From Calonectria ilicicola (lineage: Eukaryota; Ascomycota; Sordariomycetes; Hypocreales; Nectriaceae): a stretch of 64,000 nt of DNA. Shown here piece after piece: positions 34,409 to 43,869 of the stretch. The notes beneath the pieces are model-generated. The model ran no database searches. It was not told the DNA's origin and saw only the letters and a list, made by a program, of their open reading frames with translations. The stretch lies in NCBI GenBank assembly GCA_020809705.1, contig CP085827.1:3534001-3598000 (forward strand). Reading direction: 5' to 3'. How positions within the stretch are numbered: position 1 is the stretch's first letter; each line of letters begins with the position of its first letter. The translations under genes were made by a program, and so were the position numbers.

Positions 34409-35824
34409 ATGGGCCTGAATGATCTTGGTCACAAAGGGGATGTCGCAAGGAAACACTCCGTTCGCCCAAGGCATAGCCCCCCCATGAACCTGCGCGTAAA
34501 GGGTGGACATGAACTACACGGTAACATCCGTCTCAAAACAAGCAAAAACGCCGCCGTTGGTTTGCTATGCGCCTCTCTGCTTAATTATGGCGTCACTAGG
34601 TTCAAGGCTTTCCCGCGCATTCAAGAGGTGTACCGCATCATCGAGGTTCTAAGAAGTATTGGGGTGCAGATCAAATGGCTGAACAACAGCGATCTGGAAA
34701 TTCGTCGTCCAGTCAATCTCGACCTGGCGAACCTGAACGTCGAAGCGGCCCGTAAAACCCGTTCAGTTCTCATGATGATCGGGCCGCTTATGCACGATCA
34801 CGCGGACTTCCAAATTCCATATGCTGGCGGTTGCAAGTTGGGGGCCCGCACAGTTCAGCCGCACCTCTACGCCCTTGAAGATTTTGGAGTCAATATCAAT
34901 CCTTCTGGAGGTTATTACAAGATAAATTCAAAACCCAAGCCAGCTGGCCGTGTTACTCTGTACGAATCCGGCGATACCGTCACCGAAAACGCTCTGTTTG
35001 CTGCTGCCCGCACAGAAGCTGATTCAACTCTGGAATACGCATCTGCCAACTACATGGTACAAGACGTTTGCTTTTTTCTCCAAAAGCTCGGTGTAAAAGT
35101 TGAGGGTATTGGAACCACGGTGCTACACGTCAAAGGGTTGCCATTCATCAAGAAGAATGTGACCTATGCATCCAGCGAAGATCCCATCGAAGCCATGTTT
35201 TTTATTGCCGCGGCGATTACGACCAACTCGGAGATTACTATTGAAAGGATACCTATAGGATTTCTATCTTTGGAACTCTTCAAGCTAAAGAAGATGGGGC
35301 TCAAATATACTGCTACGGAACGCTACACAGCCAGTAATGGGAAAACGGAACTCGCTGATATCACAATACACAAGCACAACGGCAATCTCCATGCGTTAAC
35401 AGACAAACTCCACCCAAATGTCTTCCCGGCCGGCATCAATTCTGACAACTTGCCTTATTTTGTGCCCATTTCTGCTGTCTCAAATGGTCGGACACTGATA
35501 CACGATTGGATGTATGAGAAGCGTGCCATCTACTACTCAAAGATGAACGAAATTGGCAGCCAAGTGGAATTGCTTGACCCGCACCGCGTTTCCATTATTG
35601 GACCAACGAGATTCAAGTCAGCAGATTTGGTGTGTCCACCAGCATTACGCCCAGCCAGTCTGCTACTTATTGGAATGTTGGCAGCAGACGGCTGTAGCAC
35701 CCTGCGCAATATTTACCCTATTCAACGTGGTTATGAAGACTTGGCCGAACGCCTCAATAGTCTCGGTGCCAATATTGAAGCTTTTAGTGGTCCTAGTAAA
35801 GATAAACACAAAACTACAAATTAA
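34409..35824 (+). CDS. murA: MurA-like UDP-N-acetylglucosamine 1-carboxyvinyltransferase, intronless, bacterial type
   Basis: In bacteria this enzyme transfers enolpyruvate from PEP to UDP-GlcNAc, the first committed step of peptidoglycan synthesis. The 471-aa protein has the EPSP-synthase-type inside-out barrel. The family's Lys-Asn pair is K46-N47 (LKTSKNAAV). The loop cysteine attacked by fosfomycin is Cys142 in GGCKLGAR, with Arg147 after it. The acid is Asp346 in INSDNLPYF. Arg372 (EKRAIYY) and Arg414 (ALRPAS) are also kept, and IQRGYEDLAERLNSLGA is near the end. Bacterial proteins begin near Met26, so the first 25 residues (rich in His, Arg and Lys) are an extension, or the start is 34484. 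The closest forms I recall are from Patescibacteria/Saccharibacteria. There is no intron and no signal peptide. Confidence 0.92.
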   Translation: MGLNDLGHKGDVARKHSVRPRHSPPMNLRVKGGHELHGNIRLKTSKNAAVGLLCASLLNYGVTRFKAFPRIQEVYRIIEVLRSIGVQIKWLNNSDLEIRRPVNLDLANLNVEAARKTRSVLMMIGPLMHDHADFQIPYAGGCKLGARTVQPHLYALEDFGVNINPSGGYYKINSKPKPAGRVTLYESGDTVTENALFAAARTEADSTLEYASANYMVQDVCFFLQKLGVKVEGIGTTVLHVKGLPFIKKNVTYASSEDPIEAMFFIAAAITTNSEITIERIPIGFLSLELFKLKKMGLKYTATERYTASNGKTELADITIHKHNGNLHALTDKLHPNVFPAGINSDNLPYFVPISAVSNGRTLIHDWMYEKRAIYYSKMNEIGSQVELLDPHRVSIIGPTRFKSADLVCPPALRPASLLLIGMLAADGCSTLRNIYPIQRGYEDLAERLNSLGANIEAFSGPSKDKHKTTN

Positions 35825-35896
35825 TTTGATGTAAAATAATATTCATAAAAGTTTTCTTCAAAGGTGTAATTATACATCGAACCGTCATCCAGAAAC

Positions 35897-36361
35897 TCAG
35901 CCGCCCTCGCCGTAGCAAACTCCGGTATCGCATACATAAGCGCTACTGCAGTCTGCTTGAGTTGCGCAAGAAAGATTGCACACATCTGATCCACAATCAC
36001 CGTTTTGGTTACATATTTGAAAGCAATAGTTATTGACGCAGGAATTACCTGCGTCACAATCTGCGGTTGTGCTACAAGCGGGTGGCGCACACTGCGCAAA
36101 AATACACACATATCCCAGCACCGGGCAGTCTTGATCGACATCGCAAGGCGCAGTGCCCCACGCGCAAACTTGAGGTTTTGCTGAGGCTGATGCAGATATG
36201 CTAGATGCAGTTGCAGTAGATGTAGATGTGGTAGATGCAGTTATAGTAGATGTGGTTGCAGTAGATGCTGGGAAAGTCGTATAACAGATCAAATTTTGCG
36301 ACGTGACGATTTTTGAGGCTAAGGTTGCCCAAAGAAAAGGTAGTAGTGTAAAAGTGCGCAT
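35897..36361 (-). CDS. Small cysteine-rich secreted protein
   Basis: This 154-aa single-exon protein has a signal peptide (residues 1-21, hydrophobic core LLPFLWATLA). A Ser/Thr/Ala-rich, probably O-glycosylated linker spans 30-62. The C-terminal domain (66-149) has 16 cysteines, arranged in repeats of the type C-x(4-5)-DC-x(4-6)-C. The even number and regular spacing imply a disulfide-stabilised extracellular module, similar in style to EB/Dickkopf-like or wall-binding modules. I do not recognise a named family. It is convergent with murA, with only 72 bp between the stops. It could be a secreted effector or wall protein, but no function can be inferred. Confidence 0.7.
   Translation of the reverse strand: MRTFTLLPFLWATLASKIVTSQNLICYTTFPASTATTSTITASTTSTSTATASSISASASAKPQVCAWGTAPCDVDQDCPVLGYVCIFAQCAPPACSTTADCDAGNSCVNNYCFQICNQNGDCGSDVCNLSCATQADCSSAYVCDTGVCYGEGG
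36189..36272 (-). repeat. Imperfect short tandem repeat encoding the Ser/Thr/Ala linker
   Basis: Units related to tagatgcagttgcag and tagatgtgg recur on the plus strand inside the cysteine-rich protein gene. They encode the low-complexity Thr/Ser/Ala linker. Such repeats often vary in length between strains. Confidence 0.6.
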
Positions 36362-36650
36362 TTTTGGAATTCACAAAGAACAAATAAATGGACATTTAGA
36401 ATGGACAAGGCGCAGAGACTCTGAGAACCTTTATTGAAGGGTAGTTGGAATGGAGCTAATGAATCGTCAAGAGATCTACACGACTCTTTTGTCTCGGACT
36501 AACTTTTTACCATAATATCCCCCTAGCTATATATTTCACTTGGTATGCCTTTTAATATTATGTCTTTAGCTCTAATTTAAACGTTGTCGCAGCATCCCTG
36601 AATCCACTTCAGAAGGGGTACGGAGATATATCGGAAGGAGAGGGAGCTGC
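36362..36650. other. Short intergenic gap
   Basis: This is the upstream region of the cysteine-rich protein gene and the 3' flank of the TatD-like gene. I see nothing else. Confidence 0.4.
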
Positions 36651-37826
36651 TTATCCAAAAACAAACTCTCTATAGTTTTCTGCAATTATTCCAACACCAC
36701 GATCTAAATCCCAGCCTTTAATATTGCAGATAGCACGATACATCTCTTCAAGCTCATTATCCATCCTGTCCCCTGCCGTATGCAGATCGCTCTCAACAAG
36801 CAAGCGGTTGTCTGGAATTTGCTTAATCGCATCTTCAGTTTTAGCCCTGGCATCGTCGGAAGAAAGATTATTCGCCTTGCAGAAAGAAAAGAAGATCTTG
36901 GCAGGAATCGATGGCTTGAGATATTGCTTGACCGCATCTGATTTGCCGCTGAAGGAGTGAAGGCAAATGCGAGGAGGGTAAGGTTTACCCAGTTCTTTGG
37001 GGGTATCCACATATCCGTTTTCTTTCCGTTCTTTCTGTTGTGCTCGACGGCCTTTCAGTTCATGTCCCTTCCAACAGCTAACCAAGGCATCATAGAGAAC
37101 TCCGTGCACCTGGACACCGTGTACGCTGACTGCCCTGCCAAGGTCCCCAGCAAGCTTGAGATGGGCCATGAGAACTGATTTTTGATGTGCCATTGTTATC
37201 TTGTGAGGGCTGAGTGGTCGCCTTTCTCTGCCTCCGGGAGTTCGGACCGGATCTCGAATAGCTTTCTTTTCAGGTTCCCATTGCATTGGCAACCTGAAAT
37301 TTTTATCGAGACCGATTTCACCAACCATGGCGAATGGGTCGGCTTGAAGCCTTGCTTTAGTTTCAGCGATGAATGTGGAGAGTGGTATAGGCGTCGGCAG
37401 GTCTTCCCAAAAGGCAGCGTCTTCAGGACTTGGCGTGAGAACAGATTTATAGTGTATTTCTTTGGCTAAATTGACGTCCATTTTTGTGTCAAACGTTGGT
37501 TCGTTGCTGGAATCGTCATATAGCTCATGCGAGAACCATGGGTGTCGTCCATAGCCAGCTACAATCGACGTCCGATCTCCAGGGAAGCAACCTTGGCCCC
37601 CCACTCCGTGACTTGTTGTGATATCTGCGACAATAGACTGGTCTTGTGTTCGGGTTGCCATGATGGCCAACGCTCGGGCTTTCATGCTTGGAAGATTCTC
37701 GATGGTGAGTGCTCTTTCTGCGATGTGATTGTGAGCGTCAAAAACACCCAAATGCCACGGGAATGGCGTGTCATATTGGCGAGGCGGCTCAGCCTCGCCA
37801 GGCGGGTGCTGGCCTTGTCCACACAT
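36651..37826 (-). CDS. TatD-family metal-dependent hydrolase, Scn1 (Cut9-interacting) type
   Basis: This 391-aa single-exon protein has the TatD amidohydrolase fold. Metal-binding motifs are in order: FDAHNH near residue 29, VGEIGLD near 170, SVHGVQVHG near 235, CLHSFSG near 288, and ESDLHT near 347. This order and the long insert between the third and fourth motifs match the fungal branch named after fission yeast Scn1, a Cut9-interacting protein. Bacterial TatD proteins are 3'-5' DNases, and whether this one is a nuclease is not known. It is likely a conserved fungal gene marking the right edge of the acquired segment. Confidence 0.85.
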   Translation of the reverse strand: MCGQGQHPPGEAEPPRQYDTPFPWHLGVFDAHNHIAERALTIENLPSMKARALAIMATRTQDQSIVADITTSHGVGGQGCFPGDRTSIVAGYGRHPWFSHELYDDSSNEPTFDTKMDVNLAKEIHYKSVLTPSPEDAAFWEDLPTPIPLSTFIAETKARLQADPFAMVGEIGLDKNFRLPMQWEPEKKAIRDPVRTPGGRERRPLSPHKITMAHQKSVLMAHLKLAGDLGRAVSVHGVQVHGVLYDALVSCWKGHELKGRRAQQKERKENGYVDTPKELGKPYPPRICLHSFSGKSDAVKQYLKPSIPAKIFFSFCKANNLSSDDARAKTEDAIKQIPDNRLLVESDLHTAGDRMDNELEEMYRAICNIKGWDLDRGVGIIAENYREFVFG

Positions 37827-38224
37827 TGTGACGTGAATACTTGCGTATTATGGCGGTATTCTTGGTGTAGTCTGGTTTACGTCAAAGAAATCGAGGCTTA
37901 TTTATTATCGCCCTTCCAAGTTGAGACAAGGTGACTCATCAACACAATTGAGGCTGTGTTGCTTTAGTGCAGGCAGATGAGCAGTAACTGTGGCGGTGCT
38001 ACCCACTAGGGACGAGACCTAAAATTTGGTGCTGATTTAAGGGTCTGAAGTGACTCGCACAGCGCGAAAAGAAGTTTTGGGTTGAGATTGCGCTATCTAT
38101 TTAATCAAAGTATACTTTAATCTTGAGTTGGTAGAATAATTTCATTCGGGGAGTAGAAGCGACAAGGCTAATTGAACCATGGATCCTCACGACAACCCTT
38201 CATCAAATAGTTCAATCTACTAGG
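37827..38224. other. Intergenic, TatD-like gene promoter
   Basis: This is 398 bp between two minus-strand genes. I see no gene. Confidence 0.4.
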
Positions 38225-39847
38225 TTACGGTCGTACCTTAGGGCTTCTCGTTCCATCTGATTCAGATACCGCACTACCATTATCTTCATCAATCCCTCGG
38301 AATCGAATCCCAATGTTATGAATGACAATATAAGCTGGGATAACAACCACTCCCCATAGTCCAAAGTTTATTCCCAAGGCTGTGATGAGCTAAAATGGAG
38401 TCAGCGATTTGGGTTGAATTGAGGATTATGCTTCAACCTACTGGAGTTGAGGTAGAACTGATGCCGGAAGAAATGCACTGCCCAGCACTTTCCAATGCCC
38501 TCACATAGCTACTAAGCCGAGGAATGTCTGCAGGTTCTCTAGCCAAGCTAGGAATGAGCCAGTAAGCGTGGTTGTATGTCAATACCCAGTTAACTTGCCA
38601 GATAATATAAAGGGCCCAGCCACGACCGAACCCCTTATCTGTCCAGTCCAAAGCTGGTGCTGATGATGAATATTCCCGCTGAATGACTGTTCCCCAGGCC
38701 CAACAACCGCCGATCAACACCATCATAAAACTAAAAGAAGCGACGGCTCTCGTTCTGAGAGAGATTCGCTTCAAGTCAAGAAAGGACCCTAAAAGAAGGG
38801 ATGCAATAATCTGTGCCAAGGCAGAGATGAGTGATGCAAGGGCTCGGGCACGGACAGAGAAGTACAAGGAAATGTACGATCCAATGTACGGTAGGCACCA
38901 GTTAATATAAATGAAGTATGGAGTTCTATAATATGGTCAGCTTTTTCTTCAATTGAAGTATTATAATGGTTCGCACAGAAGCAGAATTTCCTTTCGTCGG
39001 ATGAGCCTCCCCAAAGCTTTCACTTCTTCCGCATCAGATATTCGTTTTGGCAATTGTACAGTCGTTCCATCGCGACGGAGAACCTTTTCTGGAGATGAAA
39101 GAAGAAAACAAACGCCCGGCCCCAAGCACTCTAATTCTGGTCAATTAAAGCCTCAATTATATGACGTTTACTCACGAAGAACAACAAAGACGATATAGGT
39201 TCGCCAGTCAAGTTTTCCTGTACGTTTACCATGCACATTGAAGGCGAGATTTATGATACCTCCCAAAATACCTCCACTGTTACGATAACAGAGCCAATAG
39301 GCTAGATATTTCCCCCTCTTTTTCGGTTCGGGATAACTGAGCATTATTGCACCCTCGGCAGCCCAAAAGAGACCGGCCGTGATACCACACGCCGCTGAAC
39401 CCAGATAGATAAACCACTGGGTCCCGTAGCGGTTATTTGTATACAGAGCTGCAGAATAAAGAGCATACCCCGTAGTACCAAATATTAATGTATTCTTAAG
39501 CCCAAATCGGTTAGCGACAATGCTTCCACTCAGACAAGTCACGGTCATCAAAGAAAACAGGAGCGCATTGCCAGCCCTATTCGCAATTAGCTTCCGAACA
39601 TAGTGAGGAGAACGGTCGACGATGAAACGCACATTACGAGAAAAGGGGTTTGTTGACCACCAGCACCCACTGAGTTCATCGCATTCCACAACCCTGGGGC
39701 TGCAAAGGCAGCGAACCCTACCACGGTAGCCTGAAAGAAGGCTCCTCTAAACCAGTGATATTTTATCGCGACTTCATTCTCACGAAGAGTTGGATCGCGT
39801 AGCGTATTTGGCCCAGAAGAACCTACATCATTGTCCGGAGAAGTCAT
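38225..39847 (-). CDS. UNC93-like MFS membrane protein
   Basis: The model is 461 aa in five exons: 39847-39638, 39590-39176, 39088-38977, 38925-38442 and 38389-38225. Introns are 47, 87, 51 and 52 nt with consistent phases. The motifs GLWNAMNSVGAGGQQ and ANRAGNALLF in the first transmembrane pair, and FWAAEGAIMLSYPEPKKRGKY in the middle, are typical of the fungal UNC93/DUF895-like family (PF05978). About 11-12 hydrophobic segments can be counted. The transported substrate of these proteins is unknown. It shares a divergent upstream region with the TauD-type dioxygenase gene. Confidence 0.82.
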
Positions 39848-40352
39848 ATTAGGTAGATGTCAAAAGAAGATCTATTGGCGATCTAATTTAGACCGACATG
39901 AAGGATAGCTAAAGAATTGAGCAACTGAGAACATACTGCTCGAGATTTTGTTGAAACAACTTGTTTCTATGCAGGGATACCATGGCGTCATTTTCATGTA
40001 GTATTACCATAAACGGCGGATCAGATACTAGCAATCCCATGCACCAGCTTGGTTTAATTCGTTGGATCATTCCCACGTTTACGGTGCCATTCTCAGCGCA
40101 GTGGCCTGTCTAGAAGACCTTGGCAAGCTGTGAAAAATCCACTTTACAATTTGACCACCCCCCGCAAATATGCACCATCCCACTTCATTGGTATTGAAAT
40201 GTTAGTATTTGCCGTTCGGGTGCGCGCACGTCATTATATGACAACATCACGTTTTGTCCCCACTCAGGTGCACCAGATAAGCATGAAAACAGTCCTCACA
40301 TCACATTTTGACAGATGGCAACCTTAAGCAACACGCGATACACCGTGAAGCC
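39848..40352. promoter_or_regulatory. Shared divergent upstream region, UNC93-like and dioxygenase genes
   Basis: This is 505 bp between two genes transcribed away from each other. I identify no specific site. Confidence 0.4.
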
Positions 40353-41714
40353 ATGGCATCCAAGATCACTTTTAATCAATTTGAATTTGCTGGCCAGAAG
40401 AGAACAGACGAACTTGGTTTTGAATGGAGCGCTACGTTTCCGCTAGCTTTGAATGCCGTGGCGTTACCCGACACACCTCTTGATGATTACATCAAGGCGA
40501 TTAGGGAACTGACAATCTCTGGAGAACTATTCAATCTCGTAAAACACCATGGCGGAGTAGTTTTATTCCGCGGGATTCCCATAACTAGTCCTCATGACTA
40601 CAGCCTGGTCGCCCATGCTTTTGGCTTCCAAGCACATGAAGAGGTTGGAAGACCGCCAAAGAGAACACTCCTAGCTAAGAATGTGAAAACAGCAAATGAA
40701 GGGTATGTGAGTCCTTTTCATCGTTGCAAATCTAAACTAATTAGTAAACCTAAAATCCAGTCCCCCAGAGCTTCCGATATGGCCCCATAACGAGTATGGG
40801 TGGTCAACAATTAACCCTGCTTGGTTGACCTTTTCAGCCATAGTCGCACCACAAAAGGGTTGGTCAAGCCGAGTGTTTAATTTCTACAAGCTAATGGGTC
40901 TTGAGGTGGTGAAACTCCCATCATTTCCAGCATCCACCTTGCCACCGAGATCAAGCGACGAGCACCAGAGTTTTATGAGAAGGTATTGAAGAAGGGTGTG
41001 CGCTATGTGTATCGGTACGGCACCAAGGATGTAGTGTCTACTACCGGCACAAGCGTTTTTGGTGCTTATGGCCAACATGTACTGGCTATAGATGATGAAA
41101 CCACGGCGCGAGCGAAAATCGAGCAAGAAGTGAGGCGCCACAGCAATGATTTCCGATGGAACGATGACGGCAGTCTCACTGTAACTCATACCACGCCATG
41201 TAAGCTGTAATTATTCAGCAAGATTGTTTAAAAGATGACTAAAATTCTTCATAGTGATCCGAATACATAAGGACACAGGCCTAGCAACCTGGTTTGGCAA
41301 TGTCACCAGTGCCTGGGGCCGCAGTGTGCATCATGGAGCTACAGAACCACCTTTCCGTGGTGATGATGACTCCTACCATCCGCCTCCTCAGTATGGAGAT
41401 GGTGAGAATATTGAGAAGAAATATCTTGACCTCGCTTTATCCATTGCGGAATCTTCACAGGTGTTGGTGAAATGGCAGCAAGGTGACCTAGTTTTGTTGG
41501 ATGTAAGTATAAACAAATCGGAACTTTCCAATCCATTGGTTAATTAATCCTTTAGAATTATGCTGTAATGCATTCGAGATCTCCATGGGAAGGCGACAGA
41601 AAGATCTTGGCTGCTTTATGGGACCAAGAAGGAAGGGTTGATGATTTCAATAAAGGAAAGGAAATTCTCAAGGGAATTCCACGCAAACCAATCACCCCAC
41701 CACCCTCACCATAA
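40353..41714 (+). CDS. TauD/TfdA-family Fe(II)/2-oxoglutarate dioxygenase
   Basis: The model is 382 aa in five exons: 40353-40702, 40761-40858, 40906-41199, 41255-41502 and 41556-41714. Introns are 58, 47, 55 and 53 nt. The proximal iron ligands are His126 and Glu128 (WPHNEYG), and the distal His336 is in NYAVMHSR. The arginine that would hold 2-oxoglutarate is in the following WEGDRK. GGETPIISS near 150 is typical of the fungal TauD-like branch. An earlier non-ATG start at 40308 is possible but less likely than the ATG at 40353. Its substrate may be a small organic acid, a sulfonate or a secondary metabolite; the sequence does not decide. Confidence 0.82.
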
Positions 41715-41925
41715 TTATTAGACTTCATAAATGTCAGTTCTTCATATCTGTACCAGAATCACAAATGAAATCCTTTGCCTCAACGCACAAATAGTCTACT
41801 TCAGCGTACCTATAGACCAGGAGGTGAGACTAAATAAACTACTACCTATTATGTTCGAAGATTCATTCTCTTACTCCAAGTGACATCTCAATACTATAAA
41901 GCTTGACCCTGGCATTATCTTAGAA

Positions 41926-43869
41926 TTATACATTGGCGCCACTTTTCTTAGTTTCCGGTAGTGGCATATCCTCGTGATGAACCGCCTTTTCCACCGCTGC
42001 AACTGCTTGGTTGGCAAGCTCCTTGTCTTCGAACACTGAAATCAATTAGCATGTGATCATGGTGGAAATAGGCTGGTCGCTTACAAAATGCCAATTCCTC
42101 CAGCGTTCGGCCGGAGGTCTCCGGGAAGAAAAAGTATATGAATACAAGTTCAAACCCAAGCCAACAACAATAACTGATAAGATATCTCCAAGAAGCATCG
42201 CCGAGACCGATAGGATTTACGAAGGTAGTAAAGAATCCCGCAAGTCGGCCGAAGAGCTGGAATAGAGCAATTCCACGACTACGTTCGGCGTATGGCCATA
42301 ATTCGACAAGGTAGGCTAGTAGGTGTCAGATACAAGTAAGAAATGGGAGGGAATGAAAGACACACTGTAAGTGAGGGCATTGTAGCCGATGTTGTAGGCC
42401 GGAGCGTATAGGAAAATGAATACGATAACTGCCCAACCCGCCGCCTCGTTCTCTCCACCCGCTTCTCGCGCAGTAACAGCTCGTTCCATAGCTATGGTCC
42501 AGGAAATGTATACTGTCAATAGTGCGGCTGCGCAAGTCAAGTACATGGTTCTGCGCTTGAAGCGACGGACAAGCATGGCCACAAAAAAGGCACAAACCAG
42601 AGACCAGCAAGCGTTTACCAGATTGACCTTTTGCTTCACAGTACTTTCAGTCTTTCCAATCATCTCAAGGAGGTCTCCGAGATAGTACGAAATGAGTGTA
42701 TTTCCAGACCATTGCGTGAAAAGCCCGAGAAAAGTGCTAACAAGTGCACGACGTCTCATGCCGGAGGTGGCCAGTAGGTCAAGCCAGGAGCGCTTCGAAA
42801 CCTCAAGCTCAAGTCTGAGGGTAGTATCAATCTGCGCCATCTCTGCAGTCACAAACCCAGAGCCCATATCGCCTTCAGCATGGTATTTGATGAGAATCTG
42901 GCGAGCTTCTTCGCTCCTGTCCTGTGAGACAAGCCAGCGGGGACTCTCCGGTATCGTACTATTTAAGTCAGTTTTCAACGAATTAATCCGGGATCGGCTG
43001 AAATTCTCCCGTACAAGATGAACATGATCTGTAGCAATGATGGGCATATTTGCAATAGTGATGGGACACGCCAGCCCCAGTTACTCATGATGCTGTTGGT
43101 TCCGAAACAAATCCCAGCGGCAGTAATTTGGCCTACGCATGATTAGAAATTAAAAATCCAAGAGTTTTTTTAATACCAAACATGACCCCAGCATGACGTA
43201 CCAAAAAAGTAGGACACGTTAAACAAAGAAGTCAAAATTGGTCGTTCCTTTGGATAAGCCAACTCGCCAATCAGACTACTGCCAGAAACAATACATGTTG
43301 GTATTCCAAATCCAAGAATAATTCGCGCGATAATGTACATAGCCACTATAAAATATGTTAATTCTCTTATCAAGCCAGATGGTAATGCTGAGCGAGCCAT
43401 CGCGCCAAAACGGGCAGAATTTAGTTACTTACCATGCTGCGAGAACCCTTGGATAAGGGCGCCAATTACCATGCACCAGCTACCGAGAAAAATGCTCCAT
43501 CTCCTTCCCAGTCTCTCATTTACAATTGGAACCAAGGGCAGTGAAAGAATTGCCCCCAAAGAATATGCGGCAGCTATGATACCCTGCAGACTCCCCTCAG
43601 GGTTGCCGAAATCTGGGCTTGTCAGCAAGAATCCTCTAACTTTGGTCAGTAAACATACAATCTTTCCAATAATCGAGAAGTTGCAAGGCATTGATGAGCT
43701 GAGAGTCAAAGCCGGAAGTCAACTCAATACCCATGCAAGATGGGAAGAGGAGTAGATAAAGAATTCTCAGGTTTGGTTTCTTGTACCAAGGAACAGGATC
43801 TCTCTCAACAATCTCTGTGAGAATGGCATCAGATATGCCAGTCTCTTTCTGGCGCGATGGAAGGACCAT
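41926..43869 (-). CDS. MFS sugar transporter
   Basis: The model is 528 aa in seven exons: 43869-43659, 43612-43433, 43345-43202, 43132-43015, 42958-42366, 42315-42085 and 42035-41926. All phases agree. It has the sugar-porter signatures ERLGRRWSIF (loop 2-3), PESPRWLV with KYHAEGD after TM6, and VELWPYAERSRG and PETSGRTLEE in the second half. Twelve TM segments are expected in the plasma membrane. The best-fitting group is the lactose/hexose permease-like branch of fungi. The C-terminal tail is acidic and cytosolic. The neighbouring gene (TauD type) is convergent, 211 bp away. Confidence 0.85.

Noticed and set aside
24401..35824. Bacterial contamination or chimeric assembly as the source of the mur genes
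   Set aside because: A typical intron-containing fungal OPT gene lies between murB and murA, the secreted hydrolase has many N-glycosylation sequons, and each gene has its own spacing of 200-1000 bp rather than an operon layout.
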